Shown here piece after piece: positions 20,787-32,905 of a stretch of DNA of 64,000 nt. Origin of the DNA: Coenobita brevimanus (lineage: Eukaryota; Arthropoda; Malacostraca; Decapoda; Coenobitidae); assembly GCA_032717465.1 (NCBI GenBank), contig JAVRFU010003718.1, positions 2,964,445 through 3,028,444 of the forward strand, read 5' to 3'. The translations under genes and the position numbers were made by a program. The notes under the pieces were generated by a model. The model did not search any database, had not been told where the DNA came from, and was given only the letters and a program-made list of their open reading frames with translations. Within the stretch, counting starts at the first letter, position 1. Every line of letters starts with the position of its first letter.

Positions 20787-22350
20787 GCTTCAAAAACATC
20801 TGTTCTCATCCTACACACAGCACTAAATTTCACAAAGATATATTTGATACATTTTTTTTTCTCCCCCCTAAAACGGCCCCCATTCAGAAGGAACTGTGCT
20901 GTGAAAATATATGCAATTTCACAGGACAGGTCATCGGCCCCGACCACCTGCGATATTTGCAGTCTGCCGATGGCTGTGGCCGTCAACCTTCTTCCCTTTT
21001 TTTTTTCATAAATAAACATATACTTTATTATTTCAGACTGTACATTGCTACTACCTATACACACAAGGCCACTACAGCTACCCAAAAGTCTTCAGCCAAA
21101 CACGAATCTTCAAAAACCATCACCAGACACCCACCCTTCAGAAACAACCATACCCAGAGAAACATAAATACACTTATTTTCTCGCCTTCTTTTTACTTTA
21201 ACTTTGTCTAAAAATGCCTTGTGCTCTCTCACAGATGCTGAGTTGTAAGCATAGTATATATGTACTAAAATATGATGCTTGTTATGAAAAAATGCTACAG
21301 AAAGCATGTAATCAAAACTTACACTACACAGAGTGCTTCAAAAACATCTGTTCTCATCCTACACACAGCACTAAATTTCACAAAGATATATTTGATACAT
21401 TTTTTTTTTCTCCCCCCTAAAACGGCCCCCATTCAGAAGGAACTGTGCTGTGAAAATATATGCAATTTCACAGGACAGGTCATCGGCCCCGACCACCTGC
21501 GATATTTGCAGTCTGCCGATGGCTGTGGCCGTCAACCTTCTTCCCTTTTTTTTTTCATAAATAAACATATACTTTATTATTTCAGACTGTACATTGCTAC
21601 TACCTATACACACAAGGCCACTACAGCTACCCAAAAGTCTTCAGCCAAACACGAATCTTCAAAAACCATCACCAGACACCCACCCTTCAGAAACAACCAT
21701 ACCCAGAGAAACATAAATACACTGATTTTCTCGTCTTCTTTTTACTTTAACTTTCTCTAAAAATGCCTTGTGCTCTCTCACAGATGCTGAGTTGTAAGCA
21801 TAGTATATATGTACTAAAATAAGATGCTTGTTATGAAAAAATGCTACAGAAAGCATGTAATCAAAACTTACACTACACAGTGTGCTTCAAAAACATCTGT
21901 TCTCATCCTATACCCAACACTACATTTCACAAGGATACATATTTTCTTTCCTATCCCCTTAAAACGGCCCCCATTCCAAAGGAACTGTGCTGTGAAAAGC
22001 ATATGGAATTTCACAGCACAGGTCACCGGCTCCGACCATCTGCAATACCAGCAGCCTAAGTGCAGTCCGCCAGTGGCTGTGGCCGTCATCCACTTTCTTT
22101 TCTTTTTTTTCTAACTTTATTTCCCCTATTTCAGACGGTACATAGCTACTACCTAAGTACACAACAGAAGCCTTTAAAAACCATCACGAGACACTCACCC
22201 TTCAAACAACCACACCCAGAGAAAAACAATTACATCTATACTCTCTCTCTTTAACTTGGTTTAAAAATGGCTTATGCTTTCTCATGAATGCTGAGTTGTA
22301 AGAAAACGGTAAAAAGCATTAAAATATGATGCCTGTCACGATGAAAAGCT
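20787..22350. repeat. 548-bp tandem repeat, about 2.8 copies
   Basis: Copies start at GCTTCAAAAACATCTGTTCT at 20,787, 21,335 and 21,884. The first two differ at only a few positions; the third is much more diverged. Each contains ACGGCCCCCATTCAGAAGG, CGGCCCCGACCACCTGCG, a poly(T) tract and TGCTGAGTTGTAAGCATAGT. One antisense frame of about 87-102 codons is conserved between the first two copies only because they are near-identical. I do not recognise a protein in it. Confidence 0.95.
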
Positions 22351-23100
22351 ATGGAAAGAATGCAGCTCTGTAATATTTTGGTTCTGCCAGTTGGAAATGT
22401 TAAAAGCTGCAAAAACATTAAAATTTGTGCCAAGTTACAGTGAAATGAGTATAACCAGACTTCAACACAATCATCTTTCTCTACTTTAATGCCAACACAA
22501 TATACATCTCACAGACAATACACTATGCCCACAGTTTAATGGCTCCTCCCACACCACAACACACACATGCACCACACACACTATCACACCACACTACCAC
22601 AAAACACTCACCACATGTACCACAGTGTAAGGCCTCCTTCCACACCACACCACACTACCACAACAAACAATCCTTCAACATACATCTTTGGCACTGCCAG
22701 GATATCTGTAGTCAATCAAGTGGAATTACAAGCCAAGATATACACAGTAAATATTCCTTAAAACAGCATAATTTTGACCTAATAGGTTTATCATGTATTG
22801 ACAAAGGAATAAGATATAAGAATTAATTTTTATGTTAAGGGAAGGTGGGGGGAAACACTCTCACTACAGGTGATGGGAGGGTCAGAGGCTTGTAATGATT
22901 TTTAGCACTAGGGCAAGGTTTCTCTCCCAATTTCTCTCTCTCAATTTTATTTCCAGTGAACAAGGAACAAAGAATGAACAAGCTTTAAAGTGGGAGACCT
23001 ATCAGTGCCATGCCTTGTAAAGTGGACTAAGCCTCCTCATCACCAGCATCATCTTAGTAACCAGTCATCATCGTAACCATTTTTTTTCTCTTTTCAAGCA

Positions 23101-23136
<36 letters not shown>

Positions 23137-23980
23137 GATGACAGGTACAGGCCCCACAAAGCAAGGAGGACCCCCAAAAGAGGGAGAAACTAGCCAACTG
23201 CAATCCCAGTGAAATGACTCTGACACTCATTCACTCACCATTTAAATTCCAGTATCTTACACACACACACACACACACAACCATGGGGACATCACACATC
23301 CTTGCTCATTCCAACACCAATATTAAATCACTGTCATTTACGTATTTCTCTCTCTCGAATAAATTACAACCACAACCAAATCCAAGACACCAACACCACC
23401 ACAAACACCCAAACGATACACAGACAAAGAAAACGCAACAATGTAGGAGAAATATCGACAGCATAGCCTAAGAATAAGCATAATGATAGTAATTCTTAAA
23501 ATGTATAAACAATTGCCTGTGACGTTAGAGAGCTTACTTTAAATAACATATCCTGCCTAACTTAATACTGCATACTGCACAAAATAATCTGCTCATCACA
23601 TAACATTGCTGATTTCTGAGATGCCATGGGTTAATAGACGATAGGGGCCTGACAGGCAAATTAGTTCTTGTACATGCTTAGGAAAATATGGCAAATGACT
23701 GTGTGATATGAAACAGTATATGAAAATAATTAAGTCTATTAGGCACCTTAGGATCTTCTCATATGATATAGTTATGACATTTTAAACACCTAAAGATGAC
23801 ATAAAATGGGCACATTTTCCCACAGTTAAAAATAAGAATAGAGATATAAAGATAACATATTACCATTCAACACATACATAACTACAGCCAGTTTATTTTC
23901 ATCTGACAAAACAAGGCAACTTTTATAACTTCAGTACTAAATCATTGGGGTATAAAATTCAATAGGCCTTGGTGATGAGG
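22351..23980. other. Spacer with CA-rich, poly(T) and CA microsatellite tracts
   Basis: 22,530-22,680 is rich in CACACC/CACTACCACA words. A T run spans about 23,106-23,133 and (CA)n about 23,258-23,280. No coding family or element end is recognised. Confidence 0.5.
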
Positions 23981-23984
23981 CAGG

Positions 23985-24180
23985 GATGAGTCTCCTTGGT
24001 TACTATTCAAATTAACTAAGTCTGACTACACTTGGCCATAATCCAAGGTAAAATGTTATGAATCTCTGTGGCTACATAAATTCTTGTAATTCTTAGTGAA
24101 GTAGTAGGTCTGAGACTCCTTGGTTACTATTCAAATTAACACTCCAGTCTGACTACACTTGGCCATAATCCAAGCAAGAG
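23985..24180. repeat. Direct repeat with the dispersed GTCTCCTTGGTTACT word
   Basis: CTCCTTGGTTACTATTCAAA and GTCTGACTACACTTGGCCAT occur at 23,992-24,055 and again at 24,117-24,175. The spacing is about 123 bases. Confidence 0.8.
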
Positions 24181-24529
24181 GTTAAGAATGTATGTCAGGT
24201 GAAAGCAAACTGGCTACAGAATAAATCAACAGAAGTAAACAAGCACCAAAAAATACCCACATCAATATATAAACATACAGTCAGCCACAGGAGAAAAAAT
24301 AAATAAATAAATAAATAAATAAACCATATTAGCAACAAATGTTCGTATATATGCAGGAAAATTTTTTTACATCTCTGACATAAATGAAGGGAATCGACTC
24401 AATACGACTGTTATTCCTGGATATAAATAAAGCAATACAACTCAAGATGCTCATTAATCTTTGACATAAATGGCTGTTAACTAAGGATGCTTGTTAGTTT
24501 TAAATTCTCAGTGCTATTTAGGGCAATAC

Positions 24530-24735
24530 ATTTTTCTTTTTAATGCAGAGAAGGAGGAACTGAAGGCTACATGAAATAATACACAAAAGAAAGCCAATGT
24601 CAAGATCTGTTAATTCTGAAATTCCTGCACACATTGCATTTAAAAGACTGGAGGTCATAGGCAGGGGGAAATATAGAGTGAGGAAAACAATTTCATAGCT
24701 GACCTGTTGCCACGTAAAATCTTCCAAGCAAGGAC
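24530..24735 (-). mobile_element. LINE-D 3' end
   Basis: The complement carries the poly(A)-proximal GCATTAAAAAGAAAAATG, the GTTCCTCCTTCTC word, ACCTCCAGTCTTTTAAATGC and CAACAGGTCAGCTATGAAAT, matching the ends at 29,000-29,200 and 36,240-36,330. Coding content is minimal. Confidence 0.7.
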
Positions 24736-25741
24736 TAGAGTACATATTTTTTTTCAGCATATTTTTTCCTGTGGCTGACTGTGCAGTATATCACTATGAC
24801 ATGGCAATAATAATAATAATAATAATAATGCAAAAGTAACACATCATTACATGAAAATAGGCATACAAATATAACCAAAATCAATACTTCAGGAAATATA
24901 TGCAAAACACCACTTTTTATTGTTTGGTAAAAAAGCACAATGGCTTTTGCAAAGTCCTTTTATTTGCCACATTCATTTACGATCTTTTGGGCTGATGATA
25001 CCAGCTGTTGTGGTGGTCCCAGGTTCATTTTAACTACAAAAATTAGAGTCAATGCTGGAGAAACTAAATACTGAAATTTAATCAAAGAAATGAGGCAATA
25101 TGGGGCCTCTTTCTTACAACAAAGATTATTCTCTAATAATCTTTTTCTGACATGTGTGTGCATCTTTCAGCAGTCTACTTGGGAAAATGACATGCATATA
25201 TCCTTAGCAAAATTTCTCAGCTTATTTAGCCACATCTCGTTCAAGAAGCTATATGATCAGCACACACAGATAAGCTACAAATAACTGACACTGTTTTACT
25301 TAGTCTGGGAGTAAATAATGTATCAGCAAAAATGCTGAAGTTGACACTATACTGGTTCAGAGGAATACAGGAGCACAGCAACAGCAGCCCACAAGTTACT
25401 AAACCATATTACAGGGCTGCCCATATATATCTGATGGTGTTGGCTCACTCTGCAGGTATTTTGAAGACTTTATTCAATTATGCTCTGTTTAACTGGGGAT
25501 TAAATTACCATTTTTCCTGTGTAAATGCTAGTTGAAACAAGACTATAATATGTTGCTAGTCATGAAGCAGTGCTATGGAAAGGATGTTGGGCCACAGTGC
25601 TATCTTATTCTGCCAATGAGGTATGGGAAATGAATCTGCATAAGGACAAGAATCTCATGCCTCCTTGTGTCAAGTTTGTGTCATGCCTCTCTGTCATACC
25701 TTGTGCCATGCTTCTGTGTGTCATGTCACCTTGTGTCATGT
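24736..25741. other. AT-rich spacer; TGTGTCATG repeat before the gap
   Basis: An (AAT)n tract lies at about 24,807-24,830. From 25,665 the words TGTGTCAAG, TGTGTCATG and TGTCATACC repeat up to the gap, so the gap may hide a longer tandem repeat. No gene is recognised. Confidence 0.5.
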
Positions 25742-25841
25742 NNNNNNNNNNNNNNNNNNNNNNNNNNNNNNNNNNNNNNNNNNNNNNNNNNNNNNNNNNN
25801 NNNNNNNNNNNNNNNNNNNNNNNNNNNNNNNNNNNNNNNNN
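25742..25841. other. Assembly gap of exactly 100 N
   Basis: One hundred undefined bases, a customary placeholder length for a join of unknown size. The sequence to its right begins in the middle of a LINE-C element. Confidence 1.
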
Positions 25842-27175
25842 GAAAGAATCTTGAAAGATAGAGGGATAAATATCTGGAAGAGATGAAGGTTTTGGCTGAA
25901 AGTCAGTCTGAATTCAGAAGTCAAAGATCATGTGTTTCTAGCTTGTTGAGCCTTTATTCAAGAGCGATTGACGTGCTTCAGGAGAGAGACGATTGGGTGG
26001 ATTGGGTGTATTTAGATTTGGAGAAGGCCTTTGACAAGGTACCTCACAAGCGACTATTGTGGAAACTGGAGCATATAGGAGGACTGAAGGGAAATCTCCA
26101 GGAGTAGATGAGAGACTTTTTGAGAGACAGAAAAATAAGGACAGTAATAAAAGACAGGATGTCTGGATGGGAGGGAAGTAACAAGTGGAGTCCCACAGGG
26201 TATATCGGTGTTGGCACCAGTAATGTTCCTGATTTTATGTAAATGATATGGTAGATGGAATGAACAGTTATGCAAGTCTGTTTGCTGATGATGCAAAGAT
26301 CATGAGGAAGGTAGAGGTTGAGGAAGATTGCAAAATGCTGCAGGAGGACCTGGATAGGATACACTAAGCCGGAGCCGGATGTGGGAAATGAAAGTCAATG
26401 GAAAGAAAATGTAAAATATTGGAAATGTGGTAAAAAGTACCAAAATGCCATCATTGGAATTATGGTTTGATGAGTAATGAAATAATCACAAAAGCGAGAG
26501 AAGAGAAAGATTTGGGAGGTTGCTGGTCCAGGACAGTTTGTCACCTGAAAAACACATTAACAAGACAGTTAGAGAGACGTATATAAAAACTCCATACTAA
26601 TATAAGTAGTAGCTTTTTCATTATTATATGGATGAGGAGATGATGAAAAAACTGATAGTGGCCATGATGCGCCCCAGGTAGTGAATATGCAGCAGTAGTG
26701 TGGTCCCAACACAAAAAGAAAAGACACATAAACAAGATTGAGAGAATACCAAAGAACAGCAACCAAGATGGTCCCCAGAGGTCTGGCAGATCTGTCGCAC
26801 TAGAGAGAGGCTGGAAAAGCTGGATTCGCCTTCCTCAGAAGAAAGGAGAAAGAGAGGCGACTAATGGATTCGCAGTGTTCAGGACCATGATGGGAGTAGA
26901 TAAAATTGACAAAGAAGATCTGTTTTTATGGGATAAGAGAGTAACAACAGGACACGGCATGAAACTGAGCAAGCCAAGCTGCTTGAAGGATATCAAGAAA
27001 TATAGTTTTCCTCATAGATCTATAGACCTATGGAATAACCTGGACAAAGAGATCGTCCAGTCTAAAAACTTAAACGCGTTTAAAGCTAAATTTGACTTAT
27101 TGAGAAACAGAGACGGGACCCCACGAGTGTAGCTCATTTCCTGTATATCACAATTAGGTAAATACAAGTATCAAG
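25842..27175 (+). mobile_element. LINE-C (CR1-like) 3' portion, copy 1
   Basis: The + strand reads ESQSEFRSQRSCVSSLLSLY, DLEKAFDKVPHKRLLWKLE and, after frame changes, SLFADDAKIMRKVEV, INKTVRETY, RKRGD-like residues and WDKRVTTGHGMKLSKPS to NRDGTPRV and stop at 27,132. These are RT palm motifs (DLEKAFD, FADD) followed by the CR1-type C-terminal domain. The end ATTAGGTAAATACAAG follows. Numerous one-base insertions break the frame relative to the copy at 56,466. The 5' part is lost in the gap. Confidence 0.9.
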
Positions 27176-27214
27176 AAGAGCATAGTGATAGAAAATAAAA
27201 GAGGACAGGACAGA

Positions 27215-27315
27215 AAGAAAGACTGGAGACAAAAAGGCCCCTTTTAGTCGCCTCTTACGACAAGCAGGGATACTGGGGAAGAATACAAACCACCCTACCA
27301 CAGGGGGTCCACACA
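27215..27315 (-). mobile_element. LINE 5'-leader fragment
   Basis: The complement contains CCCCAGTATCCCTGCTTGTC and GTAAGAGGCGACTAAAAGG. Nearly the same words lie in the 5' leader of LINE-A at about 47,480-47,525 (CCCCAGTAAACCTGGTTGTC, GTAAAAGGCGACTAAAAGG). It is therefore a detached 5' end. Confidence 0.6.
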
Positions 27316-27344
27316 CTCAAGAGAAATTACAAGTTTAATCCCTT

Positions 27345-28982
27345 CCCACCTGCTGCTTCTCTATTCAGTCACTAATTCCTTAGGTCAAACTCTATGACCT
27401 CAACCTATTTCTTTTATGGTATGTTTCTCACAACTTTACCCTCAGCATTCACAAATCTCACCCTCTCCACTCAGTTGTCACCCTCCATCCTCTCCGCCAT
27501 CAATGTACCCCTTCTTCTTATATCACTAACACATTCAGGTCCCAGCCTTCCTCTAAACTATATATATATACAATCCCTGATCCCACCAGGCCAGTCATGC
27601 CATGCCCACTTCACTGTTTCTTATCACTGTTTACAAAAAATCAGCAACCTTCCTTCCTTGTTGTACATTTTCAAGCACTTCAACCTCCAAACTTCAATCC
27701 TTACTCATCACACTATCCAAGTACTTAAACGCACTCACACTTTCCATTTCCTCATCATCCAACATCACTGTGCATCCCTCATTTCTCTCGAGGACCATAA
27801 CTTTACTCTTCCCTACATTCACCATTAGATTCCATATCTTACACACTCTTAGAACCTCATTCACCAAGCCTTGAAGTTCCCCTTTGTCCTCACTTAACTA
27901 TACAGTATCATCTGCAAACAACAGTACAGGGAGTTTCCAAATGTTGCTCTCTCTCCTTAAAGTCGCTCCAACACAATACTAGGGCTCTATTATCTATCCT
28001 TCATTATCAACATATTCTAATGTCAAACTTTGTACGCTGAGCTATGAATATCCACCTCCATTACTGACCAATTCACACTACCGTACAGCATTAAATTCCT
28101 AATACATGCTGCATAAAAGTACTTATTACCCTCCTACCGAGGTAGCCCCACTTCCAGCGCATATCATGTCCCACAAATAACAAAACTCCTCCACACACTG
28201 AAGACACTCCACCAAACTTAAACCTTTCCTACATCTCTGTCTTGCCACACTCTCCCGTCCACACCAAACACACAAAATCAATATTACAGTATTTTGTTTT
28301 GCAATCCTACCTTCTAATAATACTGTATCTCTTGTGCACCCACTTATCACAAGCACGCCCAAGGTGCAATTATTCCCCACAATCTTGTGGCAAATTGCAT
28401 ATGGACAAACTCACCCTCCTTGGACAGCACCACCACCTGCCCTAAATATCATCACCTCAGCTTTATCTGCTCTTACTCTCTAACACACAAGTCCCATTCT
28501 ATCCCAGTATTTCCTACATCTTTCAACCCTATCTCTCTCTGCCATCAACACTGTCATTAGCATAAAACAACTCCCATGGCAGTGGAGTTCTAAAGTCTCA
28601 TAAGAGCTTCAAGAACCATGTGGAACAATAATGGGGTTGAAACTGACCCTTGATGCCCACCACCATTCACAGAACATTTATCACCCAAATCTCCGTTCAC
28701 TTTCACCTGAGTGCGAGCACCTTCATACATTGCCATAACCACCCTAACTAGTCAGTTCTCCATCCCGAGCTTTCCAATTCCCACTGTCATTCGTTAAAGA
28801 CCTTCATGAAATCAACAAATACAAAGTAGAACTCTGTCCTCCTTCCTATATATTTTTCTCGAATGTTGTCATATGGTATTGTATGGTGTATGAAGCCTCC
28901 AATTCTCCATGCTACTTGATTAAAGGCGGTCTCCCTATTCAGTCCTTTAATCCCGAGGTTACACTTTATAAAGATGGCAACT
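27345..28982 (-). mobile_element. Chimeric LINE-B/LINE-A body
   Basis: Read on the - strand from 28,980: INREKYIGRRTEF-like residues and FVFVDFMKVFNE (RT motif A region of LINE-B), a YANDSV-like motif, RCRKGLSLVECLQC and FCYLWDMI, NLMLYGSVNWSV. A LINE-A stretch follows (WKLPVLLFADDTV, GLVNEVLRVCK, MESVSAFKYLDSVMS), then a LINE-B end (CERVRFVNAEGKV). Thus RT motif C occurs twice, once from each family. Many stops are present. The same chimera is at 57,985-59,630, so it predates the duplication. Confidence 0.75.
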
Positions 28983-31900
28983 TTTTTTTTTTTTTTTTTT
29001 TATGCGAGGAAGAAGGAACCAAAGGCCACAAGCCCGCAATTGTTGTTCCTTACAAGAGAAAACAAAATACGAGAGAGCAAAATTCAAGATCTTATCATTT
29101 CGAGATGAATGGACACACTGCATTTTAAAGTGTGGAGATCATAGGAAGTAGGAAATACAGACAGAGGGAGACAGTTCCTCAGCTGACCTGTTCCATAAAT
29201 GAAGGACTGGGAGTAACTCTTAACTCTTGCATTAGAAAGTTGGACAGAAAAGGGATGAGAGTTTGTTACTAGATGGGTGCTATGCGACCGTCATAGAGGT
29301 GGAGGAATGCATGCAGACACTTCAGAGGAACAGTGACCAGTGAAGTGGCAATAGAAAAGATATAAAGATGCAATAGCGTGGCGACGAGACAAGTGGTTGA
29401 AGGGAGTCAGTAAGAGGAGGAGAGTTAAAGACACAAAAAGCCTTTGACTCCACCCTATTGAGAAGAGATGTATGTGGGGAGCCTCCCCACACATGAGAGT
29501 TGTACTCTACACAGAGGCAGATAAAACCCCTGTATAGAGTCAACAGTTGTGCAGGGGCAAAGAAGGAATGGAGTCGGCTTAGCACACCTAATCTCTTGGA
29601 AGAAGATTTTACAAGAGACGTAATATGACCATTCCAAGCTAAGTCCCGAGTAAATGAAACCCCAAGCATTTTCAAGGATGATGCAGAATTAAGCTGAATA
29701 TTATTAAACATTAGTGGGTATACCTGTGGAAGATTTTGTCGGGTTGATAGCTGTAAGAACTGAGTCTTTGATGCATTAAAAAAAAAAAAAAAAAAAAAAA
29801 AAATATTTTTACCCCAGTCAGAGATACAAGCCAAGTCAGACAGTAGATGTGCCATAGCCTCATCTCTGGTTTGTTGAAGTAACTGCTGAAATTGGCGTTG
29901 CGGGAACCAAATGGAAAGGTGAAGGGTGGAGTCATCAGAGTATGAGTGGATAGGGTTAGATGTAGAGCTTAGTAGATCATTGATGAATAAAAGAAAGAGT
30001 TGGTGATAGGACAGAGTCCTGAGGAACACCACTGTTCATAGATCTAGGAGAAGAACTATGGCCGTCTACAACAGCTGCTATAGAATGACCAGAAAGGAAA
30101 CTAGAGAGGAAGGCACAGATAGAAGGGTAGAAACCATATGAGGGCAGTTTGGAAATGAAAGATTTAGGAGAAACTCGATCGAAAGCCTTTGAGATGTTAA
30201 GTGCAATGGCAAAGCTTTCACCAAAGTCCCAAAATGAGGATGACCTGGAGTCTGAAAGGTAAGTCAGAAGATCACCATGGAGTGTTCCTGACAGAACCTA
30301 TACTGACGATCAGAAAGAAAGGTTGTGATAGGAAAGATGCTTTAAAATTTGTCTATTAAGAACTGACTCAAAAACTATTGAGATACAGGATGTTAAAGCA
30401 ATTGGACGATAGTTAGAGGGTTGGGAATGGTCACCCTTCTTTGGGACTGGCTGAATGAGAGCAAACTTCCAGCAAGAAGGAAAGATGCAAGTTGACAGAC
30501 AACGCGGCGACAGAGATTACCTACGCAGGGTGTGAGAGCACAGAAGCACAGCTCTTGAGAACAACAGGAGGGACTCCATCAGGCCCATACGCCTTATTAG
30601 TATTTGAGGCCTGTGATGGCAGGAAATACATCAGCTGAAGAAATTTTAATGTCAGCCATGAGGACGTCCCAGGGGAGAAGTGACGGAGGAACAGCACCGG
30701 AATCGTCTAAGGTGGAATTGGAGGGGAAAGTCTGGGCTAAAAGAAGAAATAGCTACAAAGCCATCAGAGTAGAAAAGAGGAGGGAAGGATGATGAGGTAA
30801 AGTCGTTAGAAAGGTTCTTGGCAAGATGCCAGAAGAAGCGGGAAGAATTCGAGTTGGAGAGTTGAGAGCATTTAGTACGGATGAAATTATTTTCTGCAGA
30901 CTGAAGAACAGACTTGGCACGATTACGGGCAGAAATGTATAAAAGATGTGATTCAGGGGTGGGTTGGCTCCAGTACCTTTTATAGGCCCTCTCCTTGTTG
31001 CAGACAGCATAAAACCATGTGTGATTAAACCAAGGCTTTCTTGCATTAGTCAGAGGATATGAGAAAGGAGTATATGCTTCCATGACCGAAAGAATAACCT
31101 CCGTAATGAGCAAGGCATACTCAGATGGCTCCTGGTCATGGAAGGAATAATCACTCCAGGGAAAATCATACAAGTACTGCCTGAGGGCCTCCCAGTCTGC
31201 AGCTCCAAAGTGCCACAGATGACATTTCTTTGCAGGGTCCACAGACCGTGCATAGAACAGGATAAGGTGATAAGGTTGTGATCAGAGGAGCCCAACGGAG
31301 AGAAAAGATTAACAGTGTAAGCAGAAGGATTAGTTGTAAGGAAGAAGTCAAGTATGTTGGAGCTCTCTCCAAGGTGGTCAAGGATATGGGTAGGGTGATG
31401 TACAAGCTGCTCTAGGTCATTTAGGATAGAAAAGATGTAGGCTTGTTCACCAGGTGGATCAGTGAAAGGAGAGGACAGCCAAAGGTGCTGGTGAACATTG
31501 AAATCTAAAATGGAGATTTCAGAGAAAGGAGAAATGGATAGAATGTGTTCCATTGTAGAAGTAAGATACTCAAAGAATTTTTGATAGTCAGTAGAATAAG
31601 GGGATAAGTAAACAGCATAGATATATTTAGTCAGAGAATGACAGGAAAGCCGAAGCCAGAGTGTAGAGAATTCAGAAGAATCGAGTTCAGAAACACGAGA
31701 ACAAGATAGGTCGTTGCATATATATATACACAACAGCCAACTTTGGCTTTAAAATGAGTATAGAGAAAGTAGGAGGATACAGAAAAGGGTTTGCTGTCAG
31801 TTGCCTCAGACAGCTGATTCTCGGTTAGAATGAGTAGGTGAGGTTTAGAGGAGGAGAGGTGGTGCTCAACAGAGCAAAAGTTAGAGGACAGACTACAAAT

Positions 31901-32041
31901 GTTGCAGAGATGAAGAAGAAGTGAGTCAGGCAGTGGTTCCAGGCAGCTCAAGTCATCACCTGGAGAGGGGCGGAAGGTGAGGGCATTTATATTCCCCCCT
32001 CCCCCCTGGGGACTCCAAGGCTGAGTGTTGAGTAGCCATGG

Positions 32042-32045
<4 letters not shown>
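28983..32045 (-). mobile_element. LINE-D (Jockey-like), nearly full length, copy 1
   Basis: On the - strand, from about 32,040: a G-rich leader, an EN domain ([20 protein letters not shown] region, [12 protein letters not shown]), a pre-RT region (KPWFNHTWFYAVCNKERAYK), RT motifs (NTNKAYGPDGVPP, PKKGDHSQPSNYRPIALTS, VPQDSVLSP, YSDDSTLHLS) and the C-terminal CVEYNSHVWGGSPHTSLL. It ends in a poly(A) seen as T at about 28,983-29,000. A deletion near 31,247 separates the EN frame from the pre-RT frame; copy 2 lacks it. An A run interrupts the frame at 29,778-29,803. The - orientation and tail suggest insertion into the LINE-B body next to it. Confidence 0.9.
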
Positions 32046-32078
<33 letters not shown>

Positions 32079-32905
32079 GAAGTGTAGTGTGTACTGTGTA
32101 TGTAGTATGGTATAGATAGTTAGAGAAACTTGCATTGGAGAGCATGCTGGCCTACTCTCCGTGTTACTGGGACACTGAAAAAGTTCAGCATAGGGGGATG
32201 GTCAGGAACCAGTCCTGATGGCTGATGAAACGGGAGCTCCAGCTCTCCCTCTCATCAGCTTTCCATCCACCTCGGAAGTACTGCCCGGCTCGACTGGTGC
32301 TACAGTACCCCTCCTAAATCTGGCACTGTTTTCAAGTCAATCTGCCATATTTAGCCATCAACACACAAACAGGAACATCCAAAGCAATGCTAAACACCAA
32401 GAAAAACCCGGTGCACCGTGGCTGATAGTCAACTGAGTACGCTTCACTAGGAGAACTGCTGTCTAAATCACTTCTAATTCCAGATATCTTGTAAAAAATG
32501 AAGCAAAATCAGAAGCCAATTGGGTATCAGATGCAGAAGTGGGTTTAACAATTACATTCCTCCGACCAAATTGTTCACAACTGCAAACAGTTTTTTTTTT
32601 TTTTTATCACCATCACAAGAATCAACATTATTTTGATAATACCTAGCCTTTTGGGCTTTTACAGTGTGAATAACTGCTCTTCTCACATAAACATAATGCA
32701 AACGAGTTACTTCGGTCCACTGCAAGCACCACTCACGTTCCCTTCTACGTTGTCTACGCAAAGAATTAATGGATGGACCATACCACGGAGAATCATCACG
32801 TACAGTCCTTGTTTTTTACTACCTAAGGACAACAATGGTCAAAAATTGACCGAAGCTCATTGTTGTAAATATCAACATATTCATCAGAAGAAAGACTTGA
32901 AGAAT
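32046..32905 (-). mobile_element. LINE-E pre-RT region with poly(A) on its 3' side
   Basis: The - strand reads VDIYNNELRSIFDHCCP, PWYGPSINSLRRQRRRERE, VRRAVIHTVKAQKARYYQN, KLFAVVNNLVG and SDTQLASDFASFF, the region between EN and RT in LINEs. Upstream residues continue at 34,326-34,450 (RNYRNVDHQLMCLEIDQRL). The element was therefore split by the LINE-A insertion at 32,905. The sequence from 32,076 to 32,300 is not clearly LINE-E. T tracts lie at 32,047-32,075 and 32,590-32,605. Confidence 0.75.

Noticed and set aside
20777..21634. A conserved 87-102 codon frame occurring twice (GSCSGLVCIGSSNVQ...)
   Set aside because: It is conserved only because the two 548-bp units are near-identical. The third, older unit does not keep it.
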